A stretch of 64,000 nt of DNA from Cyclobacterium xiamenense (lineage in GTDB: Bacteria > Bacteroidota > Bacteroidia > Cytophagales > Cyclobacteriaceae), in the NCBI RefSeq assembly GCF_009467825.1, contig NZ_WIOK01000013.1, positions 21,878 to 85,877 on the forward strand. The letters run 5' to 3'. This document shows positions 18,000-26,264 of the stretch, one piece after another. The notes beneath the pieces are model-generated. The model did no database searches, was not told the origin of the DNA, and worked only from the letters and a program-made list of their open reading frames with translations. The translations under genes and the position numbers were made by a program. Positions within the stretch are counted from its first letter, which is position 1. Each line of letters begins with the position of its first letter.

Positions 18000-19967
18000 T
18001 CAGTAGACGGTGGTTAAGACCACCAGGCGGTCGTTTTCGGTGAGCGGACGTTTTTGTTTTTTTTCTGGATTGAGCAGCAGAGAGTTTGTCCGATGCAGCA
18101 GGGGATCAAGCGCCAGTCCAAGGACCGTCTCGCCATGTACGGCGGCCAGGGACTCAATTTCCTGAAAAGAGATTTCTCCGGGTGAGATTCCGTAAGCCGC
18201 CGGCTCTCTAAAAATGATCTCTGCGCCTCCGACTGTAAAGAGTTCGTTGTAAATGCTGTTTAGATCTCGTTGCAGGGCAATACCCGCCAGCAGGTGGCTC
18301 AATACCATCGGGCTGATGATAACCTCGGCCTGAAACCGCCGGATCAGCGATTCGTTGCTGGGGTCGGCCAATTCCAACAATACGGAGGGCCGTTTGGGTG
18401 CCTTGTCCAGCACTTCTTCGAGCAGCACATAGCCCACCATGGTCCGGGCGTCTGCTTCCTCCTCTTCTTCCATGCGGTCGCTACTGACCATGACGATGTG
18501 GTCGAAACTTCCCGCTTCCGTTCGTAGAATCTCGGATTCCCGAATGTAATCGGCTATCACGTGTTCCAGCGTTACGCGTTTTTGGGGCTCGTTGAGGAAT
18601 TGAAGTTCTTTCTCCCGTTCGTTCAGGGGCCTCAGAGCCACCAGTCGTACGAAATAGCTTTCCTCTTCGTAGGAACAGAGCTCTTTGATCAGGGAAGGTA
18701 CGTGTTCGTTCCAGCCCAGGATCAATACCCGAATGGTTTCAGCGGGCTCTTCCACAGGGAGTGGGGTCTGGGTCAGCGAGTCAATCGGTTCCCTGGACAG
18801 CAGGTCCGAATTCCAGACCAGATCGGCGGAACTCTTTGCCAAAACTACCAGGCGCTCCTCGGATGCCAGGAGGTGGTTTTCCGGCAAATTTAAATCGGGG
18901 ACCCGGGTACTCTCTCCCTTCGGGTTACGTACCACACCGAGAATGACCGCCTTGGTAAATGCTTTTTTCAGACTTCCGATGGTAAAGCCGACCAGTTCGG
19001 GAAACTGTTGACAAAACAGGTTGTTGTTGACGATTTGCGACAGGATCTCGTTGTACACCTCCGAGAGACCTGGATGGCGGATATTTTGAGCCATGAGTCT
19101 GCTCAGAATGGTATTGCTTCCCACTACCTCCAAGGGACCGCTATAGGATCGATAGGCGGCCGCTACTTTGAATTCGTCTTGAATTTCGGCTACGACATAG
19201 GGTAACTTGTGGCCGGGGTATCGGCTGGCTTCTGCATTCAGGGACAGCAGGCATTTAATGGTTTCTATATCGGGATTGATCAGTTCCCGCCTACCGTATG
19301 CCAGGCTGGGCACAATGATGGCAGAGGCATTCAGACTATCCACCCGACGCAGGTGCTCCCGGTCGATGGCCGATCCGGTTCGCAACACAATTTCACTGGC
19401 GCGGCTTCCAATCATGGGATGGTCCTTGAGTTCCTGCATTTGAAAGGGACCCACCTCTTCGGATAAAATGATTACCTGTAATTTACTGGTCCCAAAGCGC
19501 AGCAGAAATCGTTTGATTCGGCCCACCGATTGAAAGATTTCGGCAGCAATGTGAATGGTTCGGTTGGACCAGCCCAATATCAGCAAGTGGTTATTTGCCG
19601 TCACATGCGTTAACCCCTGTTCCAGATCCCGAATTTTTCGGTTCATCCAGGTGGTGATAATGGCCACCAGTGATCCCAAAAAAACGACGTAGCCGGCGAC
19701 GGTAATGAGGGTGGAGATCAACCTGCGCCAACCTCCCTGGTCATCGCCCAGATAGCCCGGGTCGGAAAGTCGCAAAAAGGCCCACCATACCGACTCGCCC
19801 AACCGGGAGGTAGGCGGACCGGAGGGCATGACCAGCAGTCCACCAACGAGGGATAGGATGCCGATAAGTGCGGCCACCAGCAATAGTTGGTAGTGTGCAC
19901 CTTTGACCAATTGCCTTTCTAAGGTAAATAGGATTTTTTGCCGAATACGGAGTTTTGTAAAGCGCAT
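18000..19967 (-). CDS. CASTOR/POLLUX-like ion channel protein with RCK domains
   Basis: The 655-aa protein has an N-terminal membrane segment (about residues 25-45), a pore-like stretch containing WWAFLRLSDPGYLGDD, a second membrane segment (about 85-108), then two large Rossmann-like RCK_N/TrkA-type domains starting near ANNHLLILGWSNRTIHIAAE and TIRVLILGWNEHVPSLI. This arrangement is that of CASTOR/POLLUX/DMI1-related channels, which conduct K+ or Ca2+ in plants; bacterial versions are poorly studied. It has its own promoter and is probably a single-gene unit. Confidence 0.85.
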   Translation of the reverse strand: MRFTKLRIRQKILFTLERQLVKGAHYQLLLVAALIGILSLVGGLLVMPSGPPTSRLGESVWWAFLRLSDPGYLGDDQGGWRRLISTLITVAGYVVFLGSLVAIITTWMNRKIRDLEQGLTHVTANNHLLILGWSNRTIHIAAEIFQSVGRIKRFLLRFGTSKLQVIILSEEVGPFQMQELKDHPMIGSRASEIVLRTGSAIDREHLRRVDSLNASAIIVPSLAYGRRELINPDIETIKCLLSLNAEASRYPGHKLPYVVAEIQDEFKVAAAYRSYSGPLEVVGSNTILSRLMAQNIRHPGLSEVYNEILSQIVNNNLFCQQFPELVGFTIGSLKKAFTKAVILGVVRNPKGESTRVPDLNLPENHLLASEERLVVLAKSSADLVWNSDLLSREPIDSLTQTPLPVEEPAETIRVLILGWNEHVPSLIKELCSYEEESYFVRLVALRPLNEREKELQFLNEPQKRVTLEHVIADYIRESEILRTEAGSFDHIVMVSSDRMEEEEEADARTMVGYVLLEEVLDKAPKRPSVLLELADPSNESLIRRFQAEVIISPMVLSHLLAGIALQRDLNSIYNELFTVGGAEIIFREPAAYGISPGEISFQEIESLAAVHGETVLGLALDPLLHRTNSLLLNPEKKQKRPLTENDRLVVLTTVY

Positions 19968-20289
19968 ACAGGGAAAGACGAAAGCGGTGGTTGTATCCCC
20001 TCCAATATAGGCATTTCATCAGATTAACTAAACGAACGGTCCCGTCATTTTTGATTCCTGCGATTTTCCAATCTCCATCAAAGGGCAGGGAAGCGAGCGC
20101 CGTGCTACCCGTGTCTTGCCGAAGAAAGCTCCGTTGGCACCAGAGGCCTCCAACCGATTAGGTAAAAAATGCCCGATAGTATTCCGCTTGTCTCTTTCCA
20201 ATAAATTCGAACGATTCGATTGCCACTGAATAGAAATTGACCGGGGAGCAGCTGTTTTCTCCGGAGGTAGGCTACCGGGAGTTTCGGAT
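19968..20289 (-). other. Intergenic region upstream of the channel gene
   Basis: There is no gene. It contains the probable promoter of the channel gene at 20002-20032. The remainder, which follows the end of the Trm112-like gene, shows no clear terminator. Confidence 0.4.
20002..20032 (-). promoter_or_regulatory. Probable promoter of the CASTOR/POLLUX-like gene
   Basis: On the minus strand TATATTGG (20009-20002) is one mismatch from TAnnTTTG, and TTTA (20032-20029) lies exactly 19 bp upstream, the usual spacing to the -33 TTTG box. The start codon follows about 28 nt after the predicted transcript start. Confidence 0.45.
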
Positions 20290-20577
20290 TCACGTATCTT
20301 CTGTCTGCCCGCTATCGAGTAAACGAAATGCTTTCACCTGCCGGCCTTTCAATTGCTTTTGCCAACGGTCGAGCAGGGGTTGTTCCAGGCTGGGTTCCCG
20401 GTATTCATCCGGGTTCATGATGGGAATTCCTTTTACGATCGGGTAGATGCGTTTGCATTGGCCGCAATGCAGCCAGCCTTCTTCAATTTTTCCATTCAGG
20501 TCTTCGGTAATTCGGGTCAGTTCCAGGTCCGACCGGTCGAAGGGACAACATAGTTTTTCAATTGTCGTTGGTTTCAT
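20290..20577 (-). CDS. Trm112-like small zinc-ribbon protein
   Basis: This is a protein of about 95 aa, using the ATG at 20577 (MKPTTIEKLCCPFD). LCCPFDRSDLEL and GWLHCGQCKRIYPIVKGIPI match the two halves of Trm112/YcaR-type proteins, which bind zinc and activate partner methyltransferases. The second Cys of the first CxxC knuckle is absent (CCPFD), while the second knuckle CGQC is intact. The start overlaps the end of the ThiE-like gene by about 20 bp, and a class I methyltransferase is encoded at the head of the same operon, so a methyltransferase-activator pair is a fair inference. Confidence 0.7.
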   Translation of the reverse strand: MKPTTIEKLCCPFDRSDLELTRITEDLNGKIEEGWLHCGQCKRIYPIVKGIPIMNPDEYREPSLEQPLLDRWQKQLKGRQVKAFRLLDSGQTEDT

Positions 20578-21223
20578 TTTGTTGGTTCGTTTGTAGTAGA
20601 TCAATAAATTCAGTCAGGGCCGCTTCCGGGTCGGGCTGCGCCAAGATTCCGGAAATCAGTGCCAGGCCCCGGTAGGGGATGCCTGCCAGGCGATGCAGGT
20701 TATCGGTTCGTATTCCCCCGGCCAGAAAAAAGGGCAATTGGCTTTCCGTTGATGCAACGGTAAGCGTTTCCGCGCTAACCAGCTCGCAGGCCCCTGCACT
20801 GGGAGAGGGGAACACCGAGCAGAAGGAAATGTAATCGAATCCGTTTTTCTCCGCCCAGCGCATGGAGGAGAGATCGTTGGTGCAGGTCAGTCCCAGAAGG
20901 GCATTTTCGGGTAGTTGGCTTGAGATTTCTGCGAAGTTTTCGGGAATTTCGTCAAAATGCACCCCGTCCAGGTTGGTCCTCGCTACCCATTCCCAGCCGT
21001 TGTTGATCAGTACCGGAAAGGGGTAAGGAGCCGCCAGCGAACACAGCTTTTCTATAAAGCGCCGTTTGTGTTGGTCATCGAAAAAATTGTCCCAGATTTG
21101 CAAGGCGACCAAGGGCTGCCGAAAGACCCGCTCCAATGTTTGAAACAGCTCTATTTCGGGTTTTGAGGAGGGATCTACTACCAGATAGATTCCTTTTTCG
21201 GCTGATAGATGAAGTGGTTTCAT
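20558..21223 (-). CDS. Divergent ThiE/TenI-like TIM-barrel protein
   Basis: The 221-aa protein belongs to the thiamine phosphate synthase/TenI superfamily: GVHFDEIPEN corresponds to the GxHxGQxD segment, DYISFCSVFPSPSAGA to the phosphate-loop strand, and FFLAGGIRTDNL to the GGI-N motif. Real ThiE enzymes have T-x-T-K at the phosphate loop; here it reads PSPSAG with no Lys, and the segment normally GQED reads FDEI. Thiamine phosphate synthesis is therefore doubtful, and a TenI-like or new activity is more likely. The start overlaps the stop of the preceding gene (ATGA), and no other thiamine gene is present. Confidence 0.72.
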   Translation of the reverse strand: MKPLHLSAEKGIYLVVDPSSKPEIELFQTLERVFRQPLVALQIWDNFFDDQHKRRFIEKLCSLAAPYPFPVLINNGWEWVARTNLDGVHFDEIPENFAEISSQLPENALLGLTCTNDLSSMRWAEKNGFDYISFCSVFPSPSAGACELVSAETLTVASTESQLPFFLAGGIRTDNLHRLAGIPYRGLALISGILAQPDPEAALTEFIDLLQTNQQNETNDN

Positions 21224-22272
21224 TTCTTTCCCTGTTTGTACGCGTTTAGGTAAGCGGCCCAGTACGGATCCGTTTGCTGGTAGCGCAGCGGCTCCTTGGT
21301 TTCTCCATCTTGCAGGTAGGCGCCTTCCCCGGCTGTGGTGAGTTTGCCCACCTGGGTGCAGGGGATCCCTGCGCTTTCCAGCCGGCGTTGAACCGCCGCT
21401 GCGCCCGACTCCTTGCAGGCGATGATCATGGAGCCGGCGCCGATGCTCCGCAAGGGGTCCAGCTCAAAAAGCCCGCATACCGCTGCCTGCACCGGTCCCA
21501 CGGGAAGTTGCTCTTTTTCGAGCAATACCCCGCACCCGGCTGCTTTGGTTAACTCGTAGATGCCACCCAGCAAGCCGCCTTCGGTCACGTCGTGCATGGC
21601 CGTAACCGAAGTATTGCCGTTTTCCCCCACCGCCAGCAAGGCATCTTGCAGGGAAGAGGTGTCGTAAAAGGAAGCGCAGGCATGCCGATAGATTTCCTTT
21701 CCAAGATTGTTTTGCGTCGTTTCAGGGAAGCTCATTGCCAGAATCGCTGCGGAGGAAATGGCGGCGGATTTGCTGACCAGCAATACATCGCCAGCCTGAG
21801 CTTTGTTTGCGGTGAGCGCCCGGTCTTCCGGTAGAATGCTGATAAACGTTCCTCCCCCAGCGATGGTAGAATGCTGCCCTTCGACAAATCCCGTATGTCC
21901 TCCGGTAATGGCCAGCCCTATTTTCTGACAAAAGGAATGGATGTATTCCCAGTACCGATTAAAATCTTCCCTGGAAAAACCCTCCGGGAGGTTCAGCACA
22001 AACTGCCCGTATTGGGGGGCAAAGCCGGTGGTTGCCATGTCATTGGCCATCAGGTGCACCGACAGCCAGGCAGACTCCTCCAATCCCAGTCCAGGGATAA
22101 GGGAAAGGGGGTCACTGGTCAGTGCCAGCACCTGCTTTCCCGGCAGGGACACCAGCGACACGTCTCGTCCGAATCCCGGCTTTACCACTACTTCCGGACG
22201 ATCTTGTCCGCAGCGATTGGCGATAAAATTCTCGAGGAAAGCTTCGTCTATTTTTCCAACTGATTTACTCAT
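21220..22272 (-). CDS. AIR-synthase-related (PurM/HypE/ThiL-superfamily) ATP-binding protein
   Basis: The 350-aa protein of the PurM-fold superfamily is closest by motif to HypE-like proteins: GRDVSLVSL near the N-terminus, SDPLSLIPGLG and MANDMATTGFAPQYG (metal/ATP-binding Asp residues), GGHTGF, and HDVTEGGLLGGIYEL, the signature of HypE and related proteins. It lacks the C-terminal PRICxC-type tail of true HypE, ending in NAYKQGKK, so it is not a hydrogenase maturase. The family activates a carbonyl or amide with ATP. It starts on the base following the methyltransferase stop codon (TAAATG) and overlaps the ThiE-like gene by 4 bp. Confidence 0.78.
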   Translation of the reverse strand: MSKSVGKIDEAFLENFIANRCGQDRPEVVVKPGFGRDVSLVSLPGKQVLALTSDPLSLIPGLGLEESAWLSVHLMANDMATTGFAPQYGQFVLNLPEGFSREDFNRYWEYIHSFCQKIGLAITGGHTGFVEGQHSTIAGGGTFISILPEDRALTANKAQAGDVLLVSKSAAISSAAILAMSFPETTQNNLGKEIYRHACASFYDTSSLQDALLAVGENGNTSVTAMHDVTEGGLLGGIYELTKAAGCGVLLEKEQLPVGPVQAAVCGLFELDPLRSIGAGSMIIACKESGAAAVQRRLESAGIPCTQVGKLTTAGEGAYLQDGETKEPLRYQQTDPYWAAYLNAYKQGKK

Positions 22273-23007
22273 TTAGCGTTCATCCAATAGTTTGACATAC
22301 AAGCCGAAAAAATCTCCGTATGGCAACCGCCATTGCTGCACGGGAAACCATTTCGGTAGGCCGGTGCAGGACCATTCGATTGTGTAGTCTCGTCCCTTGA
22401 GCGCTTCCTGAATGATTTGGATCAATCGATCGGGCGTGTAGAAGGTAGCTGTCACGTAAAAAGGATTTTTACCAAAGAGTTGTTGCACCCGTCTTCGCAG
22501 TACCTTGGGAGAATTGCGGTTCATCATGCCCATGGCGATGCCATACCGGGCCACCCGCGCGGCTTCCCGAATGACTCGAACGGGATCCTTGTAGTACTCA
22601 AAGGTGGTAATGAATGCCAGCGCATCAAAGGTGTGGTCTTTAAAGGGCATGTGGTGGGAATCGGCCATGACCAGATCGCCCTCAAAAAGATGAATCGCCT
22701 GAGATAACATCAGCGGAGAAATATCTCCACCAGAAGCTTCGATGCCAATTTCTTGCCACCATCGGGTAAAACGTGTGGTGCCACAGCCAAATTCCAATAG
22801 GGTTTGGATCCGGCTGTCCTTGGAGACCAGTTGCTCCATCACCTTTTTTTGCCAGACTTCCGCCCGTTTGTACCGGCCTTCGTACCAGAGCTCGTAGGTA
22901 TCCGTATGTTTTCTGTTGAAGAACCATTCCGGCCGGTTCTGCCAGTTTTGTTGGTGTTGAGGTAGCAGGCCGGTGGTGCCTGAAGGGTTGATTTCCATGT
23001 CTTTCAT
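22273..23007 (-). CDS. Class I SAM-dependent methyltransferase
   Basis: This is a 244-aa Methyltransf_11-type protein. Motif I is LLEFGCGTTRFTRWW, followed by GGDISPLML (the acidic residue that holds the ribose), MADSHHMPFKDHTFDALAF (motifs II-III) and VIREAARVARYG. The substrate is unknown. It is the first gene of a four-gene minus-strand operon with an AIR-synthase-like protein, a ThiE-like protein and a Trm112-like protein. The presence of a Trm112-like activator in the same operon suggests a partner relationship, as known for eukaryotic Trm112 methyltransferases. The ATG at 23007 is used; an internal Met (MEINPS) is also possible. Confidence 0.85.
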   Translation of the reverse strand: MKDMEINPSGTTGLLPQHQQNWQNRPEWFFNRKHTDTYELWYEGRYKRAEVWQKKVMEQLVSKDSRIQTLLEFGCGTTRFTRWWQEIGIEASGGDISPLMLSQAIHLFEGDLVMADSHHMPFKDHTFDALAFITTFEYYKDPVRVIREAARVARYGIAMGMMNRNSPKVLRRRVQQLFGKNPFYVTATFYTPDRLIQIIQEALKGRDYTIEWSCTGLPKWFPVQQWRLPYGDFFGLYVKLLDER

Positions 23008-23324
23008 TTGCCTGAAAATAAAAATTCCATTCGATTGGAAAGACCAAAGGAATGGAGCGACAACTAACAGATCGTGAATTGGTTGGCTTGCATCCCTACG
23101 TTGGCATTATCCAAATCAGGTTTCGGGTCTGATCTCAGCCTGGCCTCCGCCAAGCACCCCGTGCATTTATTTGGATCAAACATACGGAAATTTATTCGTG
23201 CATCCAATTGGTTGGGTTCTTTCCGGTAACGTTTTTCCCCGCTCCCGGACATTCGCAAACATTTTTTAGTATATTTAACAGTTACGAGTCCTAGGCAATA
23301 CACTGAAACAAAACCCATTACCCC
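23008..23324. other. Divergent intergenic region, methyltransferase operon and oxidase gene
   Basis: There is no gene. An AT-rich segment with TATATTTA (23270-23277) is a weak match to the -7 box for the plus-strand oxidase gene; no matching -33 box was seen. The minus-strand operon must also have its promoter here but I could not place it. Confidence 0.3.
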
Positions 23325-25244
23325 ATGAGTGCTGTATCGAACTTTCTAACCTGGAAAAAAGGAAATACCCTGGTCTCCTGGGTGCTTTTTCGCCTGCTGA
23401 TTCAGGTATTGTTTCATCGGGAGAACGTGCCCCGGCACATCGAATTATTGGACGATACCCTTACGAACCACTGCTCCCGGCAAAAGCGAAACCGATGGGT
23501 AAATACAATTAATTTCCTGGTTGGTCCCCGTTTTGTTCGTAGACTGATCGAAAATCGCCTGAACAAAGGCATGGCCAAGCACGAGCGGGTCTTCCTTTCA
23601 CTGGACAAGGAACTGAAGCAGGAGGATGTTTTTTCCAAAGACAAAACTTTTCGGCAAAAGTGGGGGAATTGGTACGGCAACCATTTTTCCGAACCCCTGC
23701 AGTTTTTTGTTCCCGGCAACGGTGCCTACGAGGATTTTTCACCGGAGGCGGAGTCCTGCAGTACCTACGATTATGAGGGATTGGTAGAGGTAGTGGATTT
23801 GGTAAAGGAGGCAGAAAAGAACGGAAAGAAGATACGGGCGGTAGGATCCGGACATGCGCTGACCGAGGTGGCGCAATGCGAGGACTACCTGGTCTGCACC
23901 CAACACTTAAACCAGACCCAGCGACCGGCCCGTGATTGCATCAAGGCAGCCTATGTGGATGGATTTACGGTAGCGGTCAATTATTGCAACGAACCAGGGA
24001 CCGAAATGCACTACCTCTTTGAAACCGGGGGAGGAACCAAAATCCGGCACCTGATTCAGGCGCTGACGCACCATGGGTATGCCCTGATCAATCAGGGAGG
24101 ATCAAGTATTCAGTCGATTTCCGGGGCCATCGCCACCTCGACCCACGGGTCGGGTATAAACATCGGGCCCGTTTCTGCCTTTGTGCGTTCCATGACGCTG
24201 GTGGGCAAGGGCGGCAAGGTGTATCGGGTAGAACCTACCGATGGCATTACGGATCCGGATTGGTTTGAAAAGGACGAGATGGTGCAAAAACACGGGATTA
24301 CCCTGATTCAGGATGACGAAAAGTTCAATGCCGTTATGGTAGGGATAGGGTCCGTGGGTATTGTTTTTTCCATGATCCTGGAAGCACAGCCGGAGTACCG
24401 CCTACAGGAAGAGCGCATCATGCGCAACTGGGAAGATGTAAAGGTGGAAATGCAACAGGGGGACCTCTATGCCTACATCAATTCGCACCGGCATTTTGAA
24501 GTACTGATCAATCCCTATCGAGATTTGGATGCGGCGACGGAGGCGGAGCAACAGCGTAAATGCCTGGTGACCACGCGTAATTACAGCCAGCAGCAACATG
24601 AAAAACACCATGCGGGTAGGGAGCGTAATTACATTTCTACTTTCATTTCCGGCATTGCCATTTCCGGTAAACTGTCGCCCTGGGTGTTTAACAAAAACCA
24701 CCTTTCCATTCCCCGGATGACGAATAATTCCATCAAACGGCTGGTGGACCACAAAGGTGACGAAGGGGGAGGGTACGAGGACCTGGCCCGAAACGTATTG
24801 GACCAGGGCCTGGGTGAATTGAAATTCTACGGGTACGCCATTGAATTCGGATTTCCGATCGACCGGGTGTTTGAGGCTGTGGACCGGATCATTGCGGTTT
24901 GCGAGGAATCCCAACGGTACAACCAACTATTAGCGGCCCCTTTTTCCCTACGCTTTGTGAAGCAGTGTCCGGCGCATTTATCGATGATGCAGCAAGGGGA
25001 TATGTGCATGATCGAATTGGTGAGTGTCAAGGGTGTGACCGGCAGCCTGCCCTTGTTTATGCGCCTGGAGCGGGAATTGCTGGCCATAGGCGCCGTGCCA
25101 CATTGGGGCCTTTCCGTGGAACCCTGGTACAGGGAAATGGTAGAAAAGGCCTTCCCCCGGTTTTCGGATTGGGAAAAGGAGCAGGAGTTTTTTGGCGGAG
25201 ATACCTTCCGCAATGCGTTTTTGGATCGAATCAAACAATCGTGA
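23325..25244 (+). CDS. FAD-binding oxidoreductase, D-arabinono-1,4-lactone oxidase type
   Basis: The 639-aa protein has an N-terminal extension of about 140 residues, then a PCMH/VAO-type FAD-binding domain: KKIRAVGSGHALTEVA, GGGTKIRHLIQALTHHGYAL, NQGGSSIQSISGAIATSTHG with the usual HG, and GSVGIVFSMILEAQP. The C-terminal part (about 430-639) resembles the substrate-binding domain of sugar-lactone oxidases, ending RFSDWEKEQEFFGGDTFRN. These enzymes oxidise sugar lactones or alditols with O2. The N-terminal extension is unusual and of unknown role. No signal peptide is evident and it appears monocistronic. Confidence 0.78.
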   Translation: MSAVSNFLTWKKGNTLVSWVLFRLLIQVLFHRENVPRHIELLDDTLTNHCSRQKRNRWVNTINFLVGPRFVRRLIENRLNKGMAKHERVFLSLDKELKQEDVFSKDKTFRQKWGNWYGNHFSEPLQFFVPGNGAYEDFSPEAESCSTYDYEGLVEVVDLVKEAEKNGKKIRAVGSGHALTEVAQCEDYLVCTQHLNQTQRPARDCIKAAYVDGFTVAVNYCNEPGTEMHYLFETGGGTKIRHLIQALTHHGYALINQGGSSIQSISGAIATSTHGSGINIGPVSAFVRSMTLVGKGGKVYRVEPTDGITDPDWFEKDEMVQKHGITLIQDDEKFNAVMVGIGSVGIVFSMILEAQPEYRLQEERIMRNWEDVKVEMQQGDLYAYINSHRHFEVLINPYRDLDAATEAEQQRKCLVTTRNYSQQQHEKHHAGRERNYISTFISGIAISGKLSPWVFNKNHLSIPRMTNNSIKRLVDHKGDEGGGYEDLARNVLDQGLGELKFYGYAIEFGFPIDRVFEAVDRIIAVCEESQRYNQLLAAPFSLRFVKQCPAHLSMMQQGDMCMIELVSVKGVTGSLPLFMRLERELLAIGAVPHWGLSVEPWYREMVEKAFPRFSDWEKEQEFFGGDTFRNAFLDRIKQS

Positions 25245-25277
25245 GCATAGTCTCGGATCCGAAAGTCTGACGATCGA

Positions 25278-25328
25278 TCACAGGGCTTCTTCCGGTGCTG
25301 TGGTATTTCGAGCTCTCAGCGCCTGGAT
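25278..25328 (+). repeat. Dispersed repeat family A, copy 3
   Basis: ATCACAGGGCTTCTTCCGG followed by GTGCTGTGGTATTTCGAGC and TCTCAGCGCCTGG aligns with the units at 500-546 and 917-964. Its hairpins are partly degraded. Confidence 0.6.
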
Positions 25329-25595
25329 TCGTATCCAACCGGTGAGGTCTTTGGGAACTCGAAGGCTTTTTTTATTGGAATCATAATAAGGTTATGTGCC
25401 TACATATAAGTTCGACTTCGCTTGGGAAGGTTCTTTTTTTTCGTCCAGGCACTTGGTAAAAATACCAACCTTCAATCTACCAAATTCAAGCTGCTTCTAT
25501 TTCCGTTTATGCCTTCTATGGTTCAAAAAAAGGGTTGGAACCATATAAGGACATATAAGTTGGTTTTTGACGGGGATGGTTCTTTTTTGATTGAC

Positions 25596-25693
25596 GTTGG
25601 TATCTCGCGCCTTCAGCGCTTGGGATACTGCGATCCGTAGTGTTATCCAAGGCTACACCCTGTGGTGCGGTATTTTGCGCTTTCAGCGCCAGG
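25596..25693 (+). repeat. Dispersed repeat family A, copies 4 and 5 in tandem
   Basis: GGTATCTCGCGCCTTCAGCG (25599-25618) is the second half of the family A unit; AGGCTACACCCTGTGG (25650-25665) with TGCGCTTTCAGCGCC (25676-25690) is a full unit. They lie about 50 bp apart in the same direction. A further partial copy is at 25991-26027. Confidence 0.65.
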
Positions 25694-25839
25694 AATGCAA
25701 GACCCTTACGTGGTTTAATAAAAATAATTGGAACCTTATACGGACATAAAAGTACATAGAAGGGGTACTAACAGAATGACATAAGCGACCAGACAGACGG
25801 CGCTCAACGATTTAAGAAGGAATAGAAGCACACTCGACA

Positions 25840-25870
25840 TCTCTTATATGCCTTCTATGGTTCAAAAAAA
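25840..25870 (+). repeat. Dispersed repeat family B, copy 3
   Basis: TCTCTTATATGCCTTCTATG followed by GTTCAAAAAAA differs from the copy at 680-709 at only two bases. A shorter copy is at 25507-25530 and ends in the same GGTTCAAAAAA. Confidence 0.65.
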
Positions 25871-26264
25871 TGATTAACCGGTATAAATGGTTCGTTAACG
25901 ATCAGGGTTCATCAATCGATCGGTTCTTGGTCGTCATACAGGTTTCCGAATTATAGGCAAGGGCGGATCTCTTCCTGCAATTGGCGTTTGGATTGACGCC
26001 TTTATTTCGCGCCTTCCGCGCTTGGATTGTAGGGTTGTGCGCTTTGATGGCTATAGGTTTATATTCGTTGCTACTCAACCGTTGGACATCCTATTATCGA
26101 TTGGGTCTGGCTTCCAACGCATCGTACCAATTTTCAGCATTGAATGTGCGTCATCCCCCAGCGATGGTTGCAGCCCATTGTCGCCATAGCAATGATTGTA
26201 TCGTTAAGTGCTGGAGGGGTGCGATAGTTTCCTGCACGGGAGAGGGATCAGTGCAGGTTCGGAT

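Larger units (their letters stand above)
25245..26264. other. 1-kb convergent intergenic region packed with dispersed repeats
   Basis: No gene is supported. The region holds at least four copies of repeat family A and two of family B, the same families seen at 500-964. The copies are degenerate and interleaved, and no transposase lies beside them. The region separates two convergent genes. Confidence 0.65.

Noticed and set aside
21220-22272. True HypE or ThiL
   Set aside because: HypE needs a C-terminal Cys for thiocarboxamide chemistry, which is absent, and no hydrogenase genes are present; ThiL-specific motifs are not evident.
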